Source of the DNA: an uncultured Pseudomonadota bacterium
Lineage (GTDB): Bacteria; Pseudomonadota; Alphaproteobacteria; Rs-D84
Assembly: GCA_947169505.1 (NCBI GenBank)
Contig: CAMVPZ010000027.1
Location: forward strand, 1-10,137
DNA: 10,137 bases
Direction of reading: 5' to 3'
Part shown: positions 1 through 4,889 of the stretch, one piece after another
Layout of the letters: each line of letters starts with the position of its first letter
How positions within the stretch are numbered: position 1 is the stretch's first letter
Made by a program: the position numbers and the translations under genes
Notes under the pieces: model-generated
Told to the model about the DNA's origin: nothing
Database searches by the model: none
What the model saw: only the letters and a program-made list of their open reading frames with translations

Positions 1-1093
1 ACATAGCAGTACATGTTGTGTTACCCGCATAAGCATATTTTCCAGTTGCCCCAGCAGCCCATGCAGTTGCTGGTTGGTTAGAGTAATTTGTATAGTTAAC
101 AATATAATCTGCAGATGTTGGGGCTGGAACATTGTCGCAACTCCATCCTTTGAATGTATAACCAGGCATTGAACATTTATCAGCAGCAGCCAAAGTATAG
201 TTGGCATCCATATTAATGCTGACAGTTGCATCACCTGACATAGTGGCCGTAGAAGCAGAACCATCTTTTGCGGCACCACAATCATACGTGATTGTATATG
301 TCACCGGTGTCCAGTTAGCAGCACACGATACTGTTCCACCATGACTACCAGTGTATTCCCATGGATTAACCGTTTGTCCAACTGAATATGAAGCTGCTAA
401 ACCAGTTGCGTTTGAGTTATTAGCATCTTTGGTACATGTCCAACTGTTAAACGTATAACCTTCCAATGTACAAGATGCAGATGCAAATGTTTCGCTTTGA
501 CCATACGTAAATGTATCATTACCTGGTACATTACCACCACCTGTATTACCAGCAACAACAGCAGCAGCATTCAAAGTTGATGATGCATTAGTTGGTGCGT
601 TACAGCTGTAAGTAATTGTTGTATCATTTGCAGCATGTTGTGCAGTCAACACCAAATCACCGTTGATTTGATATGGATTAAAGCTGGCACCCGGCTGGTA
701 ATCAGCAGGTGTATAGTTTGTTGCGTTTGTACTTGAACCAACCCATTGAACAAAGTGATAACCAGGATTTGATGTGATACCAGATTTCCCATCAGTTGAC
801 GCACCTTCGGCCAAAACCGTGTGGGTTGAAACATCATATTCTACGTTACTGACAGTAACCGGGCTGGATGCAGTACCATTTCCGTCTGTCGCATAAGTGA
901 TAGAATATTTGTTATTTTCCCAAATTGGTTCGAAAGCTACACTACCTTCTGTCTGTCCCAAATATGGTTCTGTACAAGCAGCACCTGCATCGTATACAGG
1001 AGGATTTCCGCTATACGAAATATCTGTAGTTACTGCCATTGCAGGGCATGCCATACACAGCACTAACCCCGAAGTTAAAAAGATTTTTTTCAT
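1..1093 (-). CDS. Secreted InlB B-repeat (Listeria-Bacteroides repeat) protein, 3' end outside window
   Basis: N-terminal 364 codons of a larger exported protein; the reading frame is open to the left edge. The start ATG is preceded by AGGAAGG, and the protein opens with a 20-residue signal peptide (MKKIFLTSG..., cleavage after AMA). The mature part has about three degenerate repeats, at residues 63-153, 159-261 and 266-364. Each opens with an 'ITY' strand (YSITYATDG, TTITYSCN, YTITYDCG) and carries the family hallmark 'GY-F--W' (GYHFVQW, GYTFNSW, GYTFKGW). In the second and third repeats a Cys follows ITY (ITYSC, ITYDC) and another follows the Trp (SWTC, GWSC), suggesting an intra-repeat disulfide. 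Known for the family: beta-grasp-like repeats in surface and adhesive proteins. Inferred: a surface or outer-membrane-associated protein that may bind host or neighbouring cells. The anchoring domain lies outside the window, so its true size and attachment are unknown. Confidence 0.85.
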   Translation of the reverse strand, partial: MKKIFLTSGLVLCMACPAMAVTTDISYSGNPPVYDAGAACTEPYLGQTEGSVAFEPIWENNKYSITYATDGNGTASSPVTVSNVEYDVSTHTVLAEGASTDGKSGITSNPGYHFVQWVGSSTNATNYTPADYQPGASFNPYQINGDLVLTAQHAANDTTITYSCNAPTNASSTLNAAAVVAGNTGGGNVPGNDTFTYGQSETFASASCTLEGYTFNSWTCTKDANNSNATGLAASYSVGQTVNPWEYTGSHGGTVSCAANWTPVTYTITYDCGAAKDGSASTATMSGDATVSINMDANYTLAAADKCSMPGYTFKGWSCDNVPAPTSADYIVNYTNYSNQPATAWAAGATGKYAYAGNTTCTAM

Positions 1094-1124
1094 GTTCCTT
1101 CCTTTTTTTATAGGTTACATTTGG

Positions 1125-1154
1125 ATTCTAGAAAAAAAACGAATCGTTATGCAA
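1125..1154 (-). promoter_or_regulatory. Weak candidate promoter for the InlB-repeat gene
   Basis: On the minus strand TTGCAT (1149-1154) and TAGAAT (1125-1130) are separated by 18 nt, giving a leader of about 25-30 nt that contains the AGGAAGG ribosome binding site. The -35 box matches consensus at only 3 of 6 positions. A competing TATAAA lies closer to the start codon, so the assignment is uncertain. Confidence 0.3.
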
Positions 1155-1283
1155 GTGAAAAATTAATTTTTTTTCATTTTTTTTTAAATATTTTCATTTT
1201 TCCCAGATTTCCGGTATCTGTAAAGGACCATTTTTTCACCCCTTTCACCCCCAAATTTTCTTTTTTTGAATAATTTGTTTATA

Positions 1284-1307
1284 TTTTTGTGATTATTTTT
1301 GTGATTA
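1284..1307. repeat. Exact 12-nt tandem direct repeat
   Basis: TTTTTGTGATTA occurs twice back to back (1284-1295 and 1296-1307) in the AT-rich spacer. It could be simple replication slippage; no function can be assigned. Confidence 0.6.
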
Positions 1308-1347
1308 TTTTTTTATATTTTTATTCATAAAAATTATCGCCGTAGTC

Positions 1348-1376
1348 TAAATTCCCCGCCCCGGGCGGGGAATTTA
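1348..1376. repeat. Perfect 14-bp-arm GC-core palindrome (REP-like)
   Basis: TAAATTCCCCGCCC, one C, then GGGCGGGGAATTTA: 14 paired positions with a single central base, by far the strongest hairpin in the AT-rich spacer. Neither strand has a U-tract after it, so it is not a standard terminator. It follows the terminator of the 752-residue protein gene. A second C-run/G-run hairpin ending in GAATTAAA lies at 4807-4825, so this may belong to a dispersed palindromic repeat family. That family assignment is inference. Confidence 0.6.
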
Positions 1377-1384
1377 AACCGCAA

Positions 1385-1412
1385 CAAAAATAAAAAAACC
1401 GCCGGGTGGCGG
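1385..1412 (-). terminator. Intrinsic terminator of the 752-residue protein gene
   Basis: Read on the minus strand: stem CCGCC / GGCGG (1408-1412 with 1399-1403), loop ACCC, followed by seven T (1392-1398) and a further T-rich stretch. It lies 73 nt past the stop codon of the upstream gene. Confidence 0.8.
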
Positions 1413-1485
1413 ACTAAAATTTTGAATAAATTTTTTATAATTTTGTGAAAAATATCTCTAAAAATTATCGTTCATACTGAAATCA

Positions 1486-3744
1486 TTACGGGTTGCCCCA
1501 GCCACCCATTCTACTATTTTTTTGTGATTGTTCTCTTTTTTCAGCCATCACAGCGTAATTAATAGCCTGGGCACAGGTTACAACATCTTCTTTATTTTTC
1601 GCACTGCAAGATTTTGAATTACCAGGTGTAATCATCCCGTCACAATTGTTTATTGTTCTATCACCCAATATTGTTTTTGCGGATTGAAGGGTTGTTTGTA
1701 ATTGTAAACATGCGTTTTTATAATTGCTGCCGTTTGCATTATTGATAATCAAACTGACATTCGTTTGTAAACAATTATAAGCACTGTCAAAATCCATAAA
1801 ATTCGAGCAATTATTTGCCCCGGCAAGATATATTGTTTTATCACTGTCGCCACGGCCGCCCGCCAATCCACCAGACGAAGAACCATCGCTTTTTGCGCCC
1901 GCCGCCTCTAAATTCGATGTTAATACAGCCTTTTCAAGTTGGGTTTTCAAACGGCGCAAAGTCGCATTCAAATATTCATATTGTTTATACATTTGTTGCG
2001 AAACAACGGTCACTTTCATCGCAGTTGCATCTTTGATTTCCTGCATTTTTTCGGTATTTGTCGGGATTTCTGTTTTCCCTGCATTAAACAAATGCGTATC
2101 ACATATTGCATAAGTCCCGGCGATATATGGACAATTCTTTTCATCTTTTGATTCTGTGAAATTATCATTGCTACCATTGTGTTCTACACAAAACAATTGA
2201 TTTTTTGCAGGGACAGAACGACTGGAAATCGAAGATTTTAATATATCTTCCTGTGAAGGATTATAACACCATTTTAATGCATTAGCCGCCTCTGTTTTAA
2301 CGGTTGGTTCGGTTTGGTGCAACCATGTATCCAATTTATCAATATCTACCAATCCGGCACCATTTTTGTTTTTCGTGCGACGTGCAAATAATGCAGAACT
2401 GTTTAATGCACCAGATGCACATGCAACAACCGTTCTTTGGTCATTTGATGTTTCTTCGGCATTAATCCAACCTTCGTAAACATCTTCGCCATCGGTTAAT
2501 ACCTTTAACAACCGACATTTTTGACATTGTGTTTTTGGGCTTGCATCACATGCCTTTTTACATGCGATTTTTTCAGTATCTACAGATGCAGTTGCAATGT
2601 TATACGAAATACCGTTATAATTTCTTCCAAAACTTTCCAATTGACATCTTTGATAACAACTTTGTGATTCTGCGCTACGACACACTTTTGGTACGTCGCC
2701 ACTGTTATCGTCAGTTGGGTATACAACCGTTCCAGCAGGACATAAATATTGTCCCCATGAATTACAGGAATCGTTTAACATCATATAAATTTGGGATAAA
2801 TCTACGCCGACTGTTTGTGCAATTATCAATGCATCGTAAATTTTATCAATTGTATTGTCATATGGGTCGATAAAGCCCGTTGCCAATTCACGCCATTTTT
2901 TTACACGCTTTGGCCCGGTGCAGTTGTTTCCACGTGCATCACAGCCCGCATAGTTAAACGCATTCTGCATCGCAGTTTGAACCGCCTTTAACGAAACATC
3001 CGCATTTTCAATTTCGGTCATAACCTGGCCGGTGATTTGCTGACGTGCCAAAACATCTTCGCTGATTCCACGGTTGATGGCTTCCTGTTGATATGATGTT
3101 ATGCCTGCTTCGGTTTGTTGCGCCGCCGCAGTTGCCGCAGATTTCATTTCTTCCAATGCAGCCGCAGATTGCGCAGCCTGTTGCGATAATGCAGCCTGGA
3201 GTTGTTGGGCAGATTCTGCCTGTTGCTGGGCCATTTGTTGTTGCATTTGATACATTTGATTCTGCATCTGTGAAATTTGTTCGCTTTGCGCATTCGATGC
3301 CGCAGCAGCCGCTTGGGCTTCGGCCTGGATTCGTGCCTGTTCCAATTGCATTTGCTGTTGATTCAATTTTGCATTAGAACTGGATACCAACTGAGCCGTC
3401 ATGAAATTAATCAAATCGTCGCCGTATTGTTTGCATTTGTCGTTGGATTTTACACAACCTGCAACAATTTGTTCCGCAATCGTGTAATCTGTGCATCCGC
3501 CGTTTCCGCATTTCGGCTGGGCACAGCGCAAAACAACCGCATTGCAGTTACCAAAGTCAACCTTGGCCGAAGTATTCGTATCATAACGACCGTTTGTCAT
3601 GGTTGCCCATTGATTATTATATGCATTGGATGGATTATACGCCGTTAAATTCGATCCAGACGTAGTCGCCACAGGCGCCCCACCCGCAGAAAAAGCAGGT
3701 ATCACACCCAAACACACGATTAAAATGCGTGATAAATTTTTCAT
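1486..3744 (-). CDS. Secreted Cys-rich coiled-coil protein of unknown function (752 aa)
   Basis: I do not recognise the family. The chosen start (MKNLSRILIV...) gives a clean signal peptide, cleaved after AFSA about residue 20. An in-frame ATG at 3831 would put 29 unsuitable residues ahead of it; ATG 3768 is also possible. Visible regions: a Cys-containing N-domain (residues 67-104); a long Gln/Ala-rich coiled coil (about 125-260) with QMQNQMYQMQQQMAQQQ-type repeats; a Cys-rich middle (268-550) with pairs such as CQKC and CYQRC; a second short coiled coil (about 563-612); a Gly/Ser linker holding an RGDS motif (632-635); and a C-terminal Cys domain (646-724). I count 28 cysteines in the mature chain, which suggests oxidised disulfides in the periplasm or on the surface. 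There is no lipobox and no transmembrane helix after the signal. The gene lies downstream of rplU-rpmA behind its own terminator-like leader. Adhesin or envelope scaffold is only a guess. Confidence 0.85.
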   Translation of the reverse strand: MKNLSRILIVCLGVIPAFSAGGAPVATTSGSNLTAYNPSNAYNNQWATMTNGRYDTNTSAKVDFGNCNAVVLRCAQPKCGNGGCTDYTIAEQIVAGCVKSNDKCKQYGDDLINFMTAQLVSSSNAKLNQQQMQLEQARIQAEAQAAAAASNAQSEQISQMQNQMYQMQQQMAQQQAESAQQLQAALSQQAAQSAAALEEMKSAATAAAQQTEAGITSYQQEAINRGISEDVLARQQITGQVMTEIENADVSLKAVQTAMQNAFNYAGCDARGNNCTGPKRVKKWRELATGFIDPYDNTIDKIYDALIIAQTVGVDLSQIYMMLNDSCNSWGQYLCPAGTVVYPTDDNSGDVPKVCRSAESQSCYQRCQLESFGRNYNGISYNIATASVDTEKIACKKACDASPKTQCQKCRLLKVLTDGEDVYEGWINAEETSNDQRTVVACASGALNSSALFARRTKNKNGAGLVDIDKLDTWLHQTEPTVKTEAANALKWCYNPSQEDILKSSISSRSVPAKNQLFCVEHNGSNDNFTESKDEKNCPYIAGTYAICDTHLFNAGKTEIPTNTEKMQEIKDATAMKVTVVSQQMYKQYEYLNATLRRLKTQLEKAVLTSNLEAAGAKSDGSSSGGLAGGRGDSDKTIYLAGANNCSNFMDFDSAYNCLQTNVSLIINNANGSNYKNACLQLQTTLQSAKTILGDRTINNCDGMITPGNSKSCSAKNKEDVVTCAQAINYAVMAEKREQSQKNSRMGGWGNP

Positions 3745-3758
3745 CTCTCTTGTGTTCA

Positions 3759-3787
3759 ATTTTATCATAAAAAAAAGCCCCTGTAAA
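3759..3787 (-). promoter_or_regulatory. Candidate proximal promoter for the 752-residue protein gene
   Basis: TTTACA (3782-3787) and TAAAAT (3759-3764) on the minus strand, spaced by 17 nt. The predicted start lies only about 8 nt before the chosen ATG, leaving an AAGAGAG purine stretch directly against the start codon. This near-leaderless arrangement is odd. It argues that the two upstream in-frame ATGs are not used if this promoter is real. Confidence 0.4.
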
Positions 3788-3840
3788 GTGGAAGTTTGCA
3801 CATAACACCCCAACTTCGTGGCAATATTCATAAACAGAAG

Positions 3841-3883
3841 AAAAACTAAACCGCCCGGGGAGATGTGGGCGGTATCTCGCAGT
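3841..3883 (-). terminator. Conserved terminator-like hairpin, copy A
   Basis: Minus-strand stem ACCGCCC / GGGCGGT (3867-3873 with 3850-3856), 10-nt loop, then TTTAGTTTTT. The 37-nt core (3847-3883) matches copy B at 4844-4879 in 35 of 36 aligned positions plus one inserted base. It lies upstream of the 752-residue protein start, not after a gene. It can therefore end only a transcript from the promoter at 3947-3974 or read-through from rpmA. Confidence 0.7.
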
Positions 3884-3940
3884 AATCTTTGTTGTTCTGT
3901 TGTTTTTTATTGTTAAAAATTTGTACCTTTACATAACTTT
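3843..3940 (-). ncRNA. Predicted ~100-nt small RNA or attenuator leader
   Basis: Inferred from a sigma70-type promoter (3947-3974) that fires leftward into a hairpin plus U-tract (3841-3883), with no open reading frame of note between. The predicted RNA runs from about 3940 to about 3843, with an A-rich 5' half and the GC-rich hairpin at its 3' end. It could be a free small RNA, or the terminated form of a leader for the 752-residue protein gene that starts about 100 nt further on. It is not similar to an RNA family I know. Confidence 0.35.
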
Positions 3941-3946
3941 ATGTAA
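3929..3946. promoter_or_regulatory. 18-nt palindrome at the duplicated promoter's start site
   Basis: TTACATAA-CT-TTATGTAA, perfect 8-nt arms, abutting the -10 box and covering the predicted transcription start. The corresponding place in the rplU promoter (4681-4702) is also a near-perfect palindrome of different sequence. This suggests an operator or an mRNA 5' end hairpin. Confidence 0.45.
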
Positions 3947-3974
3947 GTTATACATGAATAAATTCAAAAGTCAA
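3947..3974 (-). promoter_or_regulatory. Promoter duplicated from rplU, pointing at copy A hairpin
   Basis: TTGACT (3969-3974) and TATAAC (3947-3952) spaced by 16 nt on the minus strand, aligned position for position with the rplU promoter. The next coding start is about 200 nt away, with a terminator-like hairpin in between. Confidence 0.6.
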
Positions 3975-4005
3975 ATATTTTATTAAAAATTTTTTCACCC
4001 CCACT

Positions 4006-4031
4006 AAAAAAACCCGCCAAAAAAGCGGGTT
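4006..4031 (-). terminator. Intrinsic terminator of rplU-rpmA
   Basis: Minus-strand stem AACCCGC / GCGGGTT (4025-4031 with 4011-4017), 7-nt T-rich loop, followed by an unbroken T run reaching 4006. It begins 22 nt after the rpmA stop codon, so the ribosomal operon ends here. Confidence 0.9.
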
Positions 4032-4053
4032 GAATAATAAAAATATCTTTCTA

Positions 4054-4320
4054 TTATTTTGATTCAGTATCTGGAACCACAGAAACAGTTTTTCTGTCGC
4101 CGTTGCCACGTTTGAATTTAACAACCCCGGCAATCTTAGCAAATAAAGTGTGGTCTTTGCCCATACCTACGTTCAAACCAGGATGAACAGCTGTTCCACG
4201 TTGACGAATGATGATATTTCCAGGAATCACACGTGAACCACCACTTTTTTTAACGCCCAATCTGCGTCCGGCTGAATCGCGTCCGTTTGTTGATGCGGAA
4301 CCTGCTTTCTTATGTGCCAT
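4054..4320 (-). CDS. rpmA: 50S ribosomal protein L27
   Basis: Ribosomal large-subunit protein bL27, whose N-terminal tail reaches the peptidyl-transferase centre. The 88-residue product has the family signature throughout: MAHKKAGSASTNGRDSAGRRLGVK at the N-terminus, then GNIIIRQRGT, HPG-NVGMGKDHTLFA, and G-VKF. There is no N-terminal extension of the kind cleaved in Firmicutes. A strong ribosome binding site (AAAGGAG, 7 nt before ATG) and the usual position directly after rplU (17-nt gap) support the start. The C-terminal tail after KFKRGN is short and variable, as in other alphaproteobacteria. In many bacteria obgE follows; here a terminator follows instead. It is co-transcribed with rplU. 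Confidence 0.98.
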   Translation of the reverse strand: MAHKKAGSASTNGRDSAGRRLGVKKSGGSRVIPGNIIIRQRGTAVHPGLNVGMGKDHTLFAKIAGVVKFKRGNGDRKTVSVVPDTESK

Positions 4321-4337
4321 AATTTAACTCCTTTGGA

Positions 4338-4637
4338 TTAGGCCTTGATTGATTTGATTTTCAAAACAGTGATAAACTGACGATGACCGGCAGTTCTGCG
4401 ATAGTTTTGGCGACGTTTTTTCTTGAACACCAAAATTTTATCATCACGTTTTTGTTCGATTACTTCGGCAACAACTTTGGCACCATCTACGAAAGGTGTT
4501 CCAACTTTGTCACCAACCATTAAAACTTGGTCAAATTCGACAGAACCGGTTGCGTTTAATTTTTCAACCTTTACAATATCACCTTCGCTGACACGATATT
4601 GTTTTCCGCCGGTTTGAAAGATTGCGATATTTGCCAT
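4338..4637 (-). CDS. rplU: 50S ribosomal protein L21
   Basis: Ribosomal large-subunit protein bL21, a 23S rRNA-binding assembly protein. At 99 residues it is of normal length. Family landmarks: an N-terminal strand leading to FQTGGKQYRVSEGD, the central GDKVGTPFVDGAKV segment, and the basic KILVFKKKRRQNYRRTAGHRQ-F region that contacts rRNA. The start is preceded by a purine-rich AAAGAGAAAG, weaker than that of rpmA. It is the first gene of a two-gene operon read from the promoter at 4702-4729, with a leader of about 58 nt. The leader opens with a palindrome that could serve in regulation. Confidence 0.98.
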   Translation of the reverse strand: MANIAIFQTGGKQYRVSEGDIVKVEKLNATGSVEFDQVLMVGDKVGTPFVDGAKVVAEVIEQKRDDKILVFKKKRRQNYRRTAGHRQFITVLKIKSIKA

Positions 4638-4680
4638 TACTTTCTCTTTTGTTATAATTTGTTAGTGTTAAAATTTCGTA

Positions 4681-4702
4681 TTTGCACAAAATTTTATGCA
4701 AA
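4681..4702. promoter_or_regulatory. Near-perfect palindrome at the rplU transcription start
   Basis: TTTGCA and TGCAAA arms around an A/T core (CAAAATTTTA); 22 nt with one mismatched pair. It overlaps the end of the -10 box and the predicted start. Candidate operator or 5' stem for autogenous control; no such element is known to me for rplU. Confidence 0.4.
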
Positions 4703-4729
4703 TTATACATATAATATATCAAAAGTCAA
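4702..4729 (-). promoter_or_regulatory. rplU-rpmA promoter
   Basis: TTGACT (4724-4729) and a consensus TATAAT (4702-4707) on the minus strand, spaced by 16 nt, about 65 nt before the rplU start. This is the best sigma70 match in the window, as expected for a ribosomal protein operon. Confidence 0.85.
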
Positions 4730-4792
4730 ACATTTTGTCGAAAATTTTATGCAAAATGCGATTTATATGTGTGAATATTCTTACCCCCCACT

Positions 4793-4825
4793 CCACTTCG
4801 TGGCTCTCTCCCCCAATGGGGGAGA
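4793..4825 (-). repeat. Double hairpin repeat downstream of the 721-residue protein gene
   Basis: TCTCCCCC-AAT-GGGGGAGA (4807-4825, 8 pairs) adjoins a small CCAC-TTC-GTGG-type hairpin (about 4793-4803). A degenerate remnant of the second part (AACTTCGTGGC) recurs about 3814-3824 next to terminator copy A, so the two intergenic regions share a composite repeat. In my recollection such C-run/G-run palindromes are dispersed in gut metagenomic genomes; this is not verifiable here. Confidence 0.5.
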
Positions 4826-4839
4826 ATTAAAAATATAAA

Positions 4840-4879
4840 AAAATAAACCGCCCGGGGAGAGTGGGCGGTATCTCACAGT
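4840..4879 (-). terminator. Conserved terminator hairpin, copy B (end of 721-residue protein gene)
   Basis: Minus-strand stem ACCGCCC / GGGCGGT (4863-4869 with 4847-4853), 9-nt loop, then TTTATTTTTTTA. It lies 10 nt past the stop codon of the 721-residue protein gene. Its sequence is almost identical to copy A (35 of 36). In both copies a GAGA(T) just 5' of the stem is complementary to (A)TCTC in the loop. Confidence 0.85.
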
Positions 4880-4889
4880 TATAATATAT

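Larger units (their letters stand above)
1094..1485. other. 392-nt non-coding AT-rich spacer
   Basis: No convincing gene on either strand. Going leftward (the direction of transcription), the spacer holds the 3' untranslated region and terminator of the 752-residue protein gene (about 1392-1412) and a perfect GC-core palindrome (1348-1376). It then has an AT-rich tract with an exact 12-nt tandem duplication (TTTTTGTGATTA, at 1284-1295 and 1296-1307) and C-rich patches near 1236-1255. A weak promoter for the left-hand gene and its ribosome binding site complete it. Confidence 0.7.
3911..3981 (-). repeat. Direct repeat (left copy) of the rplU promoter region
   Basis: These 71 positions align without gaps to 4666-4736 with 54 identities. 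Conservation includes the TTGACT -35 box, the 16-nt spacing and the TATAA part of the -10 box. The two copies are 755 bp apart in the same orientation and bracket rplU-rpmA. Weaker similarity continues upstream of the promoter into AAATTTT and AGTGGGGG stretches in both copies. Confidence 0.7.
3745..4053. other. 309-nt regulatory spacer between rpmA and the 752-residue protein gene
   Basis: No gene is supported. Leftward it contains the rpmA terminator (4006-4031), a promoter nearly identical in layout to the rplU promoter (3947-3974), and an 18-nt palindrome at its start site (3929-3946). It then has a conserved terminator-type hairpin (3841-3883), a CCACGAAGT remnant (about 3816-3824), and a second promoter close to the coding start (3759-3787). 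The unusual part is a complete promoter followed by a terminator with no gene between them. Confidence 0.7.
4666..4736 (-). repeat. Direct repeat (right copy): native rplU promoter region
   Basis: Partner of 3911-3981; 54 of 71 ungapped positions are identical. It covers the rplU promoter, the start-site palindrome and the first part of the leader. The spacing to the other copy is 755 bp, just longer than the rplU-rpmA coding block. Confidence 0.7.

Noticed and set aside
1284..1307. CRISPR-like or iteron-like array
   Set aside because: Only two adjacent 12-nt copies in a T-rich stretch with no spacers; simple slippage explains it.
1812..1935. Fusion or transfer boundary at the Gly/Ser/RGD linker
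   Set aside because: The frame is continuous and composition on both sides is similar; a flexible linker is enough to explain it.
3277..3648. Plus-strand open frame of 123 codons opposite the coiled-coil gene
   Set aside because: Antisense shadow of the strongly coding minus-strand frame; no ribosome binding site and no protein-like pattern. Other plus-strand frames at 1815-2151, 2529-2873, 3093-3377, 5899-6135 and 6524-6793 were rejected for the same reason.
3745..3831. Upstream in-frame extension of the 752-residue protein to ATG at 3831 (781 aa)
   Set aside because: It would bury the signal peptide behind 29 residues and overlap a likely promoter; MKNLSRILIV... at 3744 is a far better exported N-terminus. 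ATG 3768 remains a minor alternative.
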